NCBI GenBank assembly: GCA_001653155.1 | Contig: BDEJ01000036.1 | Coordinates: 1-45,793 of the forward strand | Source: Porphyromonadaceae bacterium H1 | GTDB lineage: Bacteria; Bacteroidota; Bacteroidia; Bacteroidales; Paludibacteraceae | Direction: 5' to 3' | DNA length: 45,793 nucleotides | Part shown: positions 26,848 through 35,398 of the stretch, piece by piece | How the letters are laid out: each line of letters begins with the position of its first letter | Numbering within the stretch: position 1 is the stretch's first letter | Notes under the pieces: model-generated | Databases searched by the model: none | What the model saw: the letters and a program-made list of their open reading frames with translations, nothing else | What the model was told of the DNA's origin: nothing | Translations under genes and position numbers: made by a program

Positions 26848-28428
26848 ATGCGTATGAAACAGCAATTATCACTTATCGGTTTTATACTCTTTGTCGCTGC
26901 TGCAAGCCTGACAGCGCAAGAACGTATCGCGCACGTTGAAATACGACCCGACAGCGCCTTCACCGGCCGTGGGAATGCCAACGAGGTGCTTTTTAGGTTG
27001 ATGATAGAGTTGCCCGGCGATCGCCCTGTGGCCATCAGACGGATTGCCTGGCGCAAGCACCCCGAAACCGAGATAGCCGATGTGAGGGCGCTAAAGGTCT
27101 ATACGACTGCTGCAAGTGACATCTTTGATACGCGTTACCCTGATCGTGCCCGCTGCCTTGGCACGACAACTCTGAAAGAAGGCGAGCAGCAACTCACCCT
27201 GAGCGGCAAGCTGGCTCCGGGCCCCAATTACCTTTGGATTACGGCCGATGTAGCATCCGATGCCCGTGAAGGACGACGCATCGCCCTGCTACCCGAGTAT
27301 ATCGAATGCAGCAGACTGGGACGTATCGACTTGAGCCGGCAAGACTACAGTGTTAGAGGGCGCGAAATACTCCTCGCCCGTAAACTGCTTTTTGCTCCCG
27401 GCGATTACGGGTCGGTGAGCTACCGCATACCCGCCCTCATTACAGCAGCCGACGGATCGCTCATTACCCTCACCGACCGCCGTAAGTACAACGACATCGA
27501 TCTGCCCGAAGACATTGACATCGTCTGCCGGCGCAGTGAGGATGGGGGGTATACTTGGTCGGAACCTCACAGAGTGGCCGAAGGCAAGGGTAGGGGAGCC
27601 GGTTTTGGAGATGCGGTTTTGATGAGGACAAAAGCAGGTAAGCTCGTAGCACTCTTCGTGGGCGGGCCGGGTCTTTGGGCTTCAACTCCCGGGCATCCCA
27701 ACCGTTGCTACATTATCTCCAGCTCCGATGACGGACGGACGTGGACAACGCCTCGCGACATTACGGACGCCTTTTATGGGAGCAACTGTCCCGATTCGGT
27801 ACGTTCCCGTTGGCGCGGTGCTTTCTTTGGGTCCGGTCAAGGACTTTGCCTGAAGAATGGCCGCATCATGGCAGTGTTGGCCGTACGCGAAACGGAAGAA
27901 TACCTCCTGAACAACTATGCCGTTTATTCCGACGATGAAGGTGAAACCTGGCAAGTGTCGGCCAAAGCCCTCGACCGCGGCGACGAAGCCAAGGTTGTGG
28001 AACTCGATAACGGCGATGTGCTCATGAGCAGCCGTCGACAGGGTAGCCGTCTCTGGGCCCTTTCGAAAGATGGCGGGCAAAATTGGATAGGACGTGGCCA
28101 TTGGGAGGAAATCTGGGGTAATGCCTGCGATGCCGACATGATTCGCTATAATTTGCCTCAAGACGGAAAACCCGGGCGTTTGCTTCATACCTTACCCAAT
28201 GCTCCAGACCGCCGGAAACTTTCCATGTGGCTGAGCTACGACGAAGGACGCAGCTGGCCGCTGAAAAAGCTGATTTGCCCCGGTAGTTCGGCTTACTCAT
28301 CCATCTGTGTGCTCCCCGACGGCAGCATCGGAGTCTATTACGAAGAAGACGAGACAAGCCCCTGCTTCCGCATGTACTTCATCCGATTCTCCCTCGACTG
28401 GCTCGAAGGGTCTAAGATGAAGCCTTGA
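26848..28428 (+). CDS. GH33 exo-alpha-sialidase
   Basis: This 526-residue neuraminidase releases terminal sialic acid from glycans. A signal peptide (1-24, LTAQ) precedes an N-terminal BNR-associated domain (about 25-165). The six-bladed propeller then begins with the RIP motif YRIP (Arg193 in the Arg triad). Five Asp-boxes are seen: SEDGGYTW (230-237), SSDDGRTW (292-299), SDDEGETW (361-368), SKDGGQNW (406-413, degenerate) and SYDEGRSW (463-470). The NDIDLPEDIDIV stretch (215-226) holds the likely acid/base Asp, and VYYEED (497-501) is near the nucleophile Tyr region. Unlike the GH85 genes, it has no T9SS sorting domain and no lipobox, so a periplasmic location is inferred. It lies between two GH85 paralogues and 79 bases before GH85-3. 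Confidence 0.93.
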   Translation: MRMKQQLSLIGFILFVAAASLTAQERIAHVEIRPDSAFTGRGNANEVLFRLMIELPGDRPVAIRRIAWRKHPETEIADVRALKVYTTAASDIFDTRYPDRARCLGTTTLKEGEQQLTLSGKLAPGPNYLWITADVASDAREGRRIALLPEYIECSRLGRIDLSRQDYSVRGREILLARKLLFAPGDYGSVSYRIPALITAADGSLITLTDRRKYNDIDLPEDIDIVCRRSEDGGYTWSEPHRVAEGKGRGAGFGDAVLMRTKAGKLVALFVGGPGLWASTPGHPNRCYIISSSDDGRTWTTPRDITDAFYGSNCPDSVRSRWRGAFFGSGQGLCLKNGRIMAVLAVRETEEYLLNNYAVYSDDEGETWQVSAKALDRGDEAKVVELDNGDVLMSSRRQGSRLWALSKDGGQNWIGRGHWEEIWGNACDADMIRYNLPQDGKPGRLLHTLPNAPDRRKLSMWLSYDEGRSWPLKKLICPGSSAYSSICVLPDGSIGVYYEEDETSPCFRMYFIRFSLDWLEGSKMKP

Positions 28429-28507
28429 TAGCTCAATCGGGATATGGATATGAAATAGCTACCTATTATACCATCATTTTTTTACAAACACAATTAATTA
28501 TTACACC

Positions 28508-31500
28508 ATGAAACAAAAACTTTTCTTAGTACTTTGTTTTTGTGCAGCCTCGGCCCTGTACGGCCTCCGTGCACAACGTTCGCCTCTCCACCCGATGGAC
28601 ATCCCGCAAGGACAGGAGGGTTTTTACGATACCCTCGAAAAATGGAACCCCGGCACTCCCCCTCCGGGAACGAATGAGTTCGACGATCAGTTTTACGTCT
28701 CGCGCGTACGACGTCTCACGCGCATTGACGGCGAGGACGACTATCAGGTGAACCCCTCCCTCGACCGCAACCGCAAACTCTGCCTCTGGTTACCTATGGA
28801 TGATCCCTCCTCCAAATGGAAATCATTGCCACGTTATTGCTTCGAGGGCGACAACTTCGGTATGTGGTCTTATACCGACATACACGGCAACTGGACGGCC
28901 CCCTGGATGCGCCTCACGGCCGGCGTGGCCGACGTGGCCCACAAAAACGGCGTGAGTGTAGGCTGCGTCTTCTCCATCCCTTGGGCGGTCTCGGTATATC
29001 CCAATACCTATAACACTTGGGGCAAGCACTTTTACCGTATCTTCCAGAAAGAAGGTACTAAGTACAAGTATGCCGAAAAGCTGGTGAAACTGATGAAATA
29101 CTACGGCATCGACGGCCTGGGTTGTAACTCGGAATTCAGCACCAGCAAGGACTTTATGGATAACATGATTGCCTTCACCCGGGCTTGTAAGGAGGAAGCT
29201 GCCCGAATCAACTGGCGCTTCGAACTGCACTGGTACGACCTCACTGCCGACTTGGGAGCTATTGTTATGGACCAAGGGCTTGGGGCCCACAACGATGGTA
29301 TCTTCGGACCGGCCTCTGCTCCCGTTACTGACATGCTTTTCTTCAACTACAACTGGTACGACGACTTGCTCCGCAGATCCGTAACCAAAGCTGAAGCCAT
29401 GGGCCGCAGCAGCTACGATCTCTACGCCGGTATGGACATACAGGGACGGGCCTTCAAAACAGCTTGGAGCGTACTGAAGAATCATAAGATATCCATCGGC
29501 CTTTGGGGTGCCCATTCACAAAGCCTTTTGCACCAAAGTGCCACCGACGACGGAAGCTCCGATCTGGCCATACAGAAAGCCTACCTGATGAAGCAGGAAC
29601 TCAGCTTCTCGGGCGGAAACCGCAACCCGGCCCTCACGCCTGCCATACGCAACGATGCCACCCTCGCTAATGCCGACCTGAAAACTTTCCATGGCATGGC
29701 AGCTTTCCTCACAGCCAAGTCCACCTTGCATACCTTCCCCTTCGTGACGCGTTTCAACCTTGGAAACGGGCTCTTCTTCAACAACGAAGGAAAGACCACC
29801 TTCGACCACAAATGGCACAACATCGCCGTACAGGACTTCCTTCCCACCTGGCGCTGGTGGATCACCGACCGCAACGACGCTGTTACCAAAGAAGGGCTTG
29901 CCGGGCTCATCAAAGCCGACTTTACCTTCGAAGATGCCTGGTTTGGCGGTTCCTGCCTCAAAATACACGGCGCTACGGACTTCTCTCGTGTGAAGCTTTT
30001 CAAAACCAAGTTCCCGATGAAAAACCACCACGAACTCAGTATCACCTACAAAGTCCTCTCCGGTACCGACCCGAAAGCTAAAATCTTTTTGGCTACAAAA
30101 GGAGCTCTCACCGAATATAAGGAAGTCGCCCTGCCCGCAGCCACCGAAGCCGGCAAGTGGACTACCGCTACCTTCAAACTCTCCGAGTTCGGTGCGGTAG
30201 AAGGTGAACACTTCAATATCGCTATGGTCGGTATCGCTTTCGAAGGTACCGATTCCGGCTATGGGATGCTTCTTGGCGAGCTTTCCCTCTGCGACCCTAC
30301 GCATACCTTCGTGCCCGTATCGCCCAAAATTACGAAAGTGGACATCCTACGCGGACGTTATAATCAGGTCGACTTCAAGCTCTTTTACCGCAGTAAAGAA
30401 GAGAGTGGTGGTGTTAAAACCTACAACGACGAGGTCGATACCTGGTACTACGAAATCTGGTTCCAGCAAAAAGGCCAACAAGCACAACTGCTTACTGCTA
30501 CCACTTCCTGGGCGGCTTACGTAATCGACGCCCCCCTAACTTTGGATGCCGAGCGTAAAGGCCGCTTCGGGGTGCGCCCCGTAGCTCCCAACGGCAACAG
30601 GACCTCGCCCATAGTGTGGTCGGATGAGATGGAAATACCCTACAACCAAGCCCTAGAAACCATCGTGACCGACAAGCCGGTCATCAAGCCGGACGAGGAG
30701 TTCCTTCTGAAATACGAAGACCTTCTGCACGCTCCGGCCCGCAAATGGGAAGTGAAAAATCCCCTGACGGAAACCGTCATAGCTTCGGGAGAAAACCTGA
30801 CGGAACTCAAACTGAAGATATCCGAAATAGGGCTTTATGACCTCCATACCACGACCCAAGACGGCCAGACTTCCATCCAACGGGGGCTCATTCAGATTAC
30901 CCCGCCCGAGACGGGCTCCGTACCTCGCATACTGGCCTTCGACAGCGATAAGCGCGAAGCCGGCACCGGAGAAACAGTGACCCTCATTTGTGACTATCGC
31001 AACAGCGACGGAAAAGTATCCCGCGCCCTCTATTTGGATGGCCGGCAGATGTTCCGCGCACCCGCCAAGGCCCAAGACGGTTATGAATATTCCTATGCTC
31101 TTTGGTTCAAAGTCGAAAAATACGCACACGACAAGCAGGGAACCAACCTGATTAATAAAAATACCATTGCCGATAAATGGCCGCACAACAACTGGGGCGA
31201 CCTTTGGGTAACCATACGTCCCGAAAATGAAATAGCTTTCAATACCATGGGCTGGGAGGCACACGACAACCCCAACCCCAATATGAAAAGTACCGGCTTC
31301 AGTGTTACGCCCGGTATCTGGAATCACGTGGTAGTAACGCAGGATGCCTCCAAACGCCAGAAAATGTACTTCAACGGAAAGAAGGTAGCCGAAACCGTCT
31401 TTGCAGCCTCCAGCCTGCGCAAAGACAAGAACGACCTCCGTATCGACAAGAGCGTCCAAGCCGATATCTTCATTGGCGGCGGCGGTGTTTACAAAGCAGG

Positions 31501-32236
31501 CTTCACCGGTTGGATAGACGAAATGCAGGTGTGGAACAAAGCCCTCTCCGACGAAGAAGTACTCCAATGTATGAAAGGCTACCAGGAGGCGCCCGAAGGT
31601 CTGATGGCCTACTACACCTTTGAGGAGAAAACAGAGCACGATGTCTTTGTCAATCAAGGGAAAGGTGCCGATATGCCCGGAACGGTAGTTATTATGGACG
31701 GCAGCGGTGGGGAATCTACTACAGAAGCCGCTTATGTAAAGCAAAAAGCTGATAACAACCACGTAGGCTATCCCGGTATTGTCGGAAGCAAAGAAATTAA
31801 AACCCTTCCTGTTTTCCATGCCGGCGGCAGTGCCACCCAAGTTAAAGACGGCGAAAAGAAACTCCTCGTTACCTATGCGAACCCGGGTAGCTACAGTATC
31901 GGCCTTACGGTAAGCAACTTTTGGGGTAAGGATGAGAAAGTGCTGCAAGACCATATTGTTATCAAGATAAAGAACAATCTTTCAGCTCAAAAGAATCCCG
32001 AGCTCTTCGTCTATCCCAATCCTTTTGTGGAATCTGTAAATATGCGCTTCGAAGAGGCAGGCGCTTACACGCTGCGCCTGGTTGATACGAAAGGACAAGT
32101 TGTTCAGGAGAAACAGTTGAATGCAGATGAGAATGCAATGTTTACCCTCCAAGTCAATGCTCCTAAAGGCTATTATTTACTTCAAGTAATCAAAGATAAT
32201 AGCTTGCTCTCAACTATGCAGCTCATCAAGAAATGA
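28508..32236 (+). CDS. GH85 endo-beta-N-acetylglucosaminidase 3 with LamG, PKD-like and T9SS sorting domains
   Basis: This 1242-residue predicted surface enzyme is a paralogue of GH85-2. After a signal peptide (1-23, LRAQ), the GH85 region (about 25-480) has the catalytic Asn-x-Glu in IDGLGCNSEF (Asn207, Glu209). It also has SGGNRNPALTPAIR and VQDFLPTWRWW. The later modules match GH85-2: LamG-like (about 850-1025; YSYALWFKVE, WNHVVVTQD, GWIDEMQVWNKALSDEEV), PKD-like (about 1098-1155) and a T9SS type A domain (about 1166-1242; FVYPNPFVESV, PKGYYLLQV). This shared architecture suggests duplication followed by divergence, with the sialidase gene now between the copies. Its codons are notably rich in C-ending forms compared with susC and fecR. 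A perfect terminator follows. Confidence 0.91.
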   Translation: MKQKLFLVLCFCAASALYGLRAQRSPLHPMDIPQGQEGFYDTLEKWNPGTPPPGTNEFDDQFYVSRVRRLTRIDGEDDYQVNPSLDRNRKLCLWLPMDDPSSKWKSLPRYCFEGDNFGMWSYTDIHGNWTAPWMRLTAGVADVAHKNGVSVGCVFSIPWAVSVYPNTYNTWGKHFYRIFQKEGTKYKYAEKLVKLMKYYGIDGLGCNSEFSTSKDFMDNMIAFTRACKEEAARINWRFELHWYDLTADLGAIVMDQGLGAHNDGIFGPASAPVTDMLFFNYNWYDDLLRRSVTKAEAMGRSSYDLYAGMDIQGRAFKTAWSVLKNHKISIGLWGAHSQSLLHQSATDDGSSDLAIQKAYLMKQELSFSGGNRNPALTPAIRNDATLANADLKTFHGMAAFLTAKSTLHTFPFVTRFNLGNGLFFNNEGKTTFDHKWHNIAVQDFLPTWRWWITDRNDAVTKEGLAGLIKADFTFEDAWFGGSCLKIHGATDFSRVKLFKTKFPMKNHHELSITYKVLSGTDPKAKIFLATKGALTEYKEVALPAATEAGKWTTATFKLSEFGAVEGEHFNIAMVGIAFEGTDSGYGMLLGELSLCDPTHTFVPVSPKITKVDILRGRYNQVDFKLFYRSKEESGGVKTYNDEVDTWYYEIWFQQKGQQAQLLTATTSWAAYVIDAPLTLDAERKGRFGVRPVAPNGNRTSPIVWSDEMEIPYNQALETIVTDKPVIKPDEEFLLKYEDLLHAPARKWEVKNPLTETVIASGENLTELKLKISEIGLYDLHTTTQDGQTSIQRGLIQITPPETGSVPRILAFDSDKREAGTGETVTLICDYRNSDGKVSRALYLDGRQMFRAPAKAQDGYEYSYALWFKVEKYAHDKQGTNLINKNTIADKWPHNNWGDLWVTIRPENEIAFNTMGWEAHDNPNPNMKSTGFSVTPGIWNHVVVTQDASKRQKMYFNGKKVAETVFAASSLRKDKNDLRIDKSVQADIFIGGGGVYKAGFTGWIDEMQVWNKALSDEEVLQCMKGYQEAPEGLMAYYTFEEKTEHDVFVNQGKGADMPGTVVIMDGSGGESTTEAAYVKQKADNNHVGYPGIVGSKEIKTLPVFHAGGSATQVKDGEKKLLVTYANPGSYSIGLTVSNFWGKDEKVLQDHIVIKIKNNLSAQKNPELFVYPNPFVESVNMRFEEAGAYTLRLVDTKGQVVQEKQLNADENAMFTLQVNAPKGYYLLQVIKDNSLLSTMQLIKK

Positions 32237-32242
32237 TGAAAT

Positions 32243-32283
32243 AAAAAATGCAACAGATAGATTACTATCTGTTGCATTTTTTA
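32243..32283. terminator. Strong bidirectional terminator at the end of the PUL
   Basis: A perfect stem of about 17 bp (AAAAATGCAACAGATAG with CTATCTGTTGCATTTTT) with a four-base loop is flanked by A and T runs. It separates the PUL from the tRNA-Thr–tuf cluster. The following stretch to 32440 holds an eight-C run (32359-32366) but no gene. Confidence 0.92.
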
Positions 32284-32440
32284 TTATCCGGATATTGCAA
32301 GAATCCTCCGGGCATCCAAGTAGATCCGAAGACCCGGTTGACTTGGCTGTTTCTTTGTCCCCCCCCTAGATTTTTCCTCATTGATAACAAGAGAATTCCT
32401 TGCTCCGCAGAAGAAAAATAATAAAAAAAGAGGGGAAATG

Positions 32441-32471
32441 TTTGTCGGGTTCAAAAAATGTAGTACTTTTG
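32441..32471 (+). promoter_or_regulatory. Promoter of the tRNA-Thr–tuf–rpoBC cluster
   Basis: TTTG (32441-32444) and TACTTTTG (32464-32471) are separated by 19 bases, matching the Bacteroidota consensus. Transcription should start near 32477, about 95 bases before tRNA-Thr. Confidence 0.78.
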
Positions 32472-32572
32472 CAAGCCAAACTTTAGCTCCGTGAGTATGT
32501 GTTGAGTGACTTGGTTACATTAAGTTCCTCTTTGATTAAGGTCAGAAGCGATGCGCTGGAGTGTTGGTTTAT

Positions 32573-32644
<72 letters not shown>

Positions 32645-32719
32645 CAATTTTTTTTGAAAATCTTTTTATAACAGTAAAGAAACTACTAAATTAAAACAAT
32701 CCTTTTTAAACTTTGAGTT

Positions 32720-33907
32720 ATGGCAAAAGAAAAATTTGACAGGTCGAAACCTCACGTAAACGTAGGTACTATCGGTCACGTTGACCATGGTAAGACAACT
32801 TTGACTGCTGCAATCACTACGGTGCTTGCAAAAAGAGGTCTTTCTGAACTGCGCTCTTTCGATTCGATCGATAACGCTCCCGAAGAAAAAGAGCGTGGTA
32901 TTACGATTAATACTTCTCACGTAGAGTATCAAACAGCTTCTCGTCACTATGCACACGTGGACTGCCCGGGTCACGCGGACTATGTTAAGAACATGGTTAC
33001 TGGTGCTGCTCAAATGGACGGTGCTATCATCGTGGTAGCTGCAACGGATGGTCCTATGCCTCAAACTCGTGAGCATATTCTTTTGGCTCGTCAGGTGAAC
33101 GTTCCTCGCATTGTTGTTTTCATGAACAAATGCGATATTGTTGATGATGCTGAAATGTTGGATTTGGTAGAAATGGAAATGCGCGAGCTTCTTTCTTTCT
33201 ATGAATTCGACGGAGATAATACGCCTATCATTCGTGGTTCTGCTCTTGGTGCTCTTAACGGAGTAGCTGAGTGGGAAGATAAGGTGATGGAGCTTATGGA
33301 TGCTGTTGATAACTGGATCGAGCTTCCCGAACGTGCTGTTGACAAGCCTTTCTTGATGCCTGTTGAAGACGTGTTCTCGATTACGGGTCGTGGTACTGTT
33401 GCTACCGGTCGTATCGAAACCGGAATTATCAAAACGGGTGAAGAAGTTCAAATCATCGGTTTGGGACACGAAGCTAAGAAGTCGGTTGTTACCGGAGTGG
33501 AAATGTTCCGTAAAATATTGGACGAAGGGCAAGCCGGTGATAACGTGGGGCTGCTCCTCCGCGGTATCGATAAAGATGAAATTAAGCGTGGAATGGTTAT
33601 TACCCACCCGGGAAAAGTTACTCCTCACTCTAAATTCAAGGCTGCTGTTTATATCTTGAAGAAAGAAGAAGGTGGACGTCATACTCCCTTCCATAACAAA
33701 TATCGTCCTCAGTTCTATATTCGTACCTTGGATGTGACGGGTGAAATCACGCTCCCCGATGGAGTTGAAATGGTAATGCCCGGTGATAACTTGGAAATTT
33801 CCGTTTCGCTGATTTATCCGGTAGCATGTAGTGTTGGTCTACGTTTCGCTATCCGCGAAGGCGGTCGCACCGTAGGTTCCGGACAGATCACAGAATTGCT
33901 GGACTAA
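32720..33907 (+). CDS. tuf: Elongation factor Tu
   Basis: This 395-residue GTPase delivers aminoacyl-tRNA to the ribosome. The G-domain motifs are GHVDHGKT (19-26), DCPGH (81-85) and NKCD (136-139), and the switch I region has EKERGITI (56-63). Domains 2 and 3 follow, with the family stretch [12 protein letters not shown]. The sequence is complete and typical of Bacteroidota. It sits between tRNA-Thr and tRNA-Trp in the order usual for the phylum. Confidence 0.98.
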   Translation: MAKEKFDRSKPHVNVGTIGHVDHGKTTLTAAITTVLAKRGLSELRSFDSIDNAPEEKERGITINTSHVEYQTASRHYAHVDCPGHADYVKNMVTGAAQMDGAIIVVAATDGPMPQTREHILLARQVNVPRIVVFMNKCDIVDDAEMLDLVEMEMRELLSFYEFDGDNTPIIRGSALGALNGVAEWEDKVMELMDAVDNWIELPERAVDKPFLMPVEDVFSITGRGTVATGRIETGIIKTGEEVQIIGLGHEAKKSVVTGVEMFRKILDEGQAGDNVGLLLRGIDKDEIKRGMVITHPGKVTPHSKFKAAVYILKKEEGGRHTPFHNKYRPQFYIRTLDVTGEITLPDGVEMVMPGDNLEISVSLIYPVACSVGLRFAIREGGRTVGSGQITELLD

Positions 33908-33940
33908 TCAAATAGATTCGAAAAAAAATCGAATGATACA

Positions 33941-33995
33941 AGCAAACAGGTGAACAAGCTTTCGTTGTCATGCGGGTCTTGTTTACTTGTTTGCT
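33941..33995 (+). other. Long hairpin between tuf and tRNA-Trp
   Basis: An 18-bp stem (AGCAAACAGGTGAACAAG with CTTGTTTACTTGTTTGCT, two G-U pairs) encloses a 19-base loop. No T-run follows directly, so it may be a partial terminator or an RNase processing site separating tuf mRNA from tRNA-Trp. Confidence 0.65.
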
Positions 33996-34015
33996 GTCTA
34001 TCTCTATTTAATCTT

Positions 34016-34088
34016 ACGGGTGTAGCTCAGTTGGTAGAGCACTGGTCTCCAAAACCAGGTGTCGGGAGTTCGAGCCTCTCCTCCCGTG
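34016..34088 (+). tRNA. tRNA-Trp (CCA)
   Basis: A 73-base cloverleaf. The acceptor stem ACGGGTG pairs with CTCCCGT (one T-T mismatch), and the discriminator is G. The anticodon stem CTGGT / ACCAG encloses loop CTCCAAA with anticodon CCA, and the T-arm contains GTTCGAG. It precedes secE by 16 bases. Confidence 0.95.
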
Positions 34089-34104
34089 CAAATTATTTTA
34101 AGAC

Positions 34105-34296
34105 ATGAAGATAATTAATAGTATCAAAGAATCATACTCAGAACTCGTTCATAAGGTCTCTTGGCCCACCCGCCCGGAGCTTGTTAACAGTGCGGTAGTC
34201 GTTTTAATTGCTTCCATCATTATCGCGCTGATAGTTTGGCTTATGGATAAGAGTTTTGAAACTATCATGACGGCTATTTACGAGAAGTTATTTTAA
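34105..34296 (+). CDS. secE: Preprotein translocase subunit SecE
   Basis: A 63-residue single-span inner-membrane protein that stabilises SecY in the translocon. It has the short amphipathic region with the conserved VSWPTRPEL (residues 18-26) and one membrane segment (about 29-47). This is the minimal SecE form common outside the gamma-proteobacteria. It lies between tRNA-Trp and nusG. Confidence 0.95.
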   Translation: MKIINSIKESYSELVHKVSWPTRPELVNSAVVVLIASIIIALIVWLMDKSFETIMTAIYEKLF

Positions 34297-34307
34297 TATA
34301 TTTATTT

Positions 34308-34316
34308 AGGAGGAGG
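34308..34316 (+). promoter_or_regulatory. Strong Shine-Dalgarno sequence deciding the nusG GTG start
   Basis: AGGAGGAGG lies 5 bases before the GTG at 34322. Strong Shine-Dalgarno sites are unusual in Bacteroidota, and this one supports a non-ATG start for nusG. Confidence 0.75.
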
Positions 34317-34321
34317 CAATT

Positions 34322-34870
34322 GTGTCTGAGTCAGCAAATTATAAATGGTACGTGTTGCGTGCCATTAGTGGAAAAGAGAACAAGGTAAAGGAGTATATTG
34401 ATGCAGAAATCAAAAATTCTGATCTTGGTCAATATGTTGCTCAGGTATTGATTCCTACTGAAAAAGTATATCAAATTCGTAACGGCAAGAAAATTACAAA
34501 AGAACGTAGTTGCATGCCGGGCTATGTATTGGTAGAGGCCAATCTGATCGGTGAAATTCCTCATCGTCTTCGTGATACGCCTAACGTGCTTGGCTTCTTG
34601 GGTGAACGTAATAACGTACCTACGCCGATTCGTCCTTCCGAGGTGAACCGGATTTTAGGAACTGTTGACGAACTTCAGGAAGCGGGCGAAGAAATGCTGA
34701 CGCCTTATGCTGTGAACGACAGTGTGAAGGTTGTTTTCGGCCCTTTCTCCGGCTTTAGCGGGATTATAGAGGATGTCAATGTCGAAAAGAGAAAGCTTAA
34801 AGTTATGGTTATGATATTTGGGCGGAAAACTCCTCTCGAATTATCTTTTACACAAGTGGAAAAGGAGTAA
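34322..34870 (+). CDS. nusG: Transcription termination/antitermination protein NusG
   Basis: A 182-residue RNA-polymerase-associated factor. The N-terminal NGN domain (about 5-115) contains KWYVLRAISGKENKVKEYI and RSCMPGYVLVEANL. The C-terminal KOW domain (about 128-180) carries VKVVFGPFSGFSGIIEDVN. It couples transcription to translation or Rho through the KOW domain. The start is GTG, set by the purine-rich site just upstream. The gene sits in the usual secE–nusG–rplK order. Confidence 0.97.
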   Translation: MSESANYKWYVLRAISGKENKVKEYIDAEIKNSDLGQYVAQVLIPTEKVYQIRNGKKITKERSCMPGYVLVEANLIGEIPHRLRDTPNVLGFLGERNNVPTPIRPSEVNRILGTVDELQEAGEEMLTPYAVNDSVKVVFGPFSGFSGIIEDVNVEKRKLKVMVMIFGRKTPLELSFTQVEKE

Positions 34871-34935
34871 ACACGGGATTCCTGTTACAAATCTCGGCGT
34901 TTCCCCTTTGTTATTAATAAATTTAAAAAACAATT

Positions 34936-35379
34936 ATGGCTAAAGAGATTGCTGGACTTATTAAATTGCAGATCAAAGGAGGTGCGGCAAACCCATCTCC
35001 CCCGGTAGGACCTGCTTTAGGTGCTAAAGGGATCAATATTATGGAGTTTTGCAAACAATTTAATGCCAGAACCCAGGACAAGGCAGGTAAAGTATTACCT
35101 GTGGTCATTACCTACTACTCAGACAAGTCCTTCGATTTTATTGTTAAAACTCCTCCGGTAGCGATTCAATTGCTCGAGATTACGAAAGCGAAGAGCGGAT
35201 CGGCAGAGCCTAACCGTAAAAAGATAGCTGAAATTACTTGGGAACAGGTAAAAACTATCGCCGAAGATAAAATGACAGACTTGAACTGTTTTGATGTAGA
35301 GTCGGCCATGCGAATGGTTGCAGGTACAGCAAGAAGTATGGGTATTGCCGTAAAAGGTAGTTTTCCTAGTAATAACTAA
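34936..35379 (+). CDS. rplK: 50S ribosomal protein L11
   Basis: A 147-residue protein of the GTPase-associated centre that binds 23S rRNA together with L10/L7-L12. It has the N-terminal Pro-rich stretch [20 protein letters not shown] (thiopeptide-site region) and the C-terminal RNA-binding domain ending [10 protein letters not shown]. It is followed after 19 bases by rplA. Confidence 0.98.
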   Translation: MAKEIAGLIKLQIKGGAANPSPPVGPALGAKGINIMEFCKQFNARTQDKAGKVLPVVITYYSDKSFDFIVKTPPVAIQLLEITKAKSGSAEPNRKKIAEITWEQVKTIAEDKMTDLNCFDVESAMRMVAGTARSMGIAVKGSFPSNN

Positions 35380-35398
35380 TTAAACTTCAATTTGAAAA

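Noticed and set aside
30653-31954. 433-codon open frame antisense to GH85-3
   Set aside because: It shadows the LamG/PKD coding region, with no motifs or start context of its own.
19623-32236. GH18 rather than GH85 for the endoglycosidases
   Set aside because: The GH18 DxxDxDxE motif is absent. All three have the GH85-type Asn-x-Glu pair and share GG-RNPA and QDY/F-PTWRWW-like stretches.
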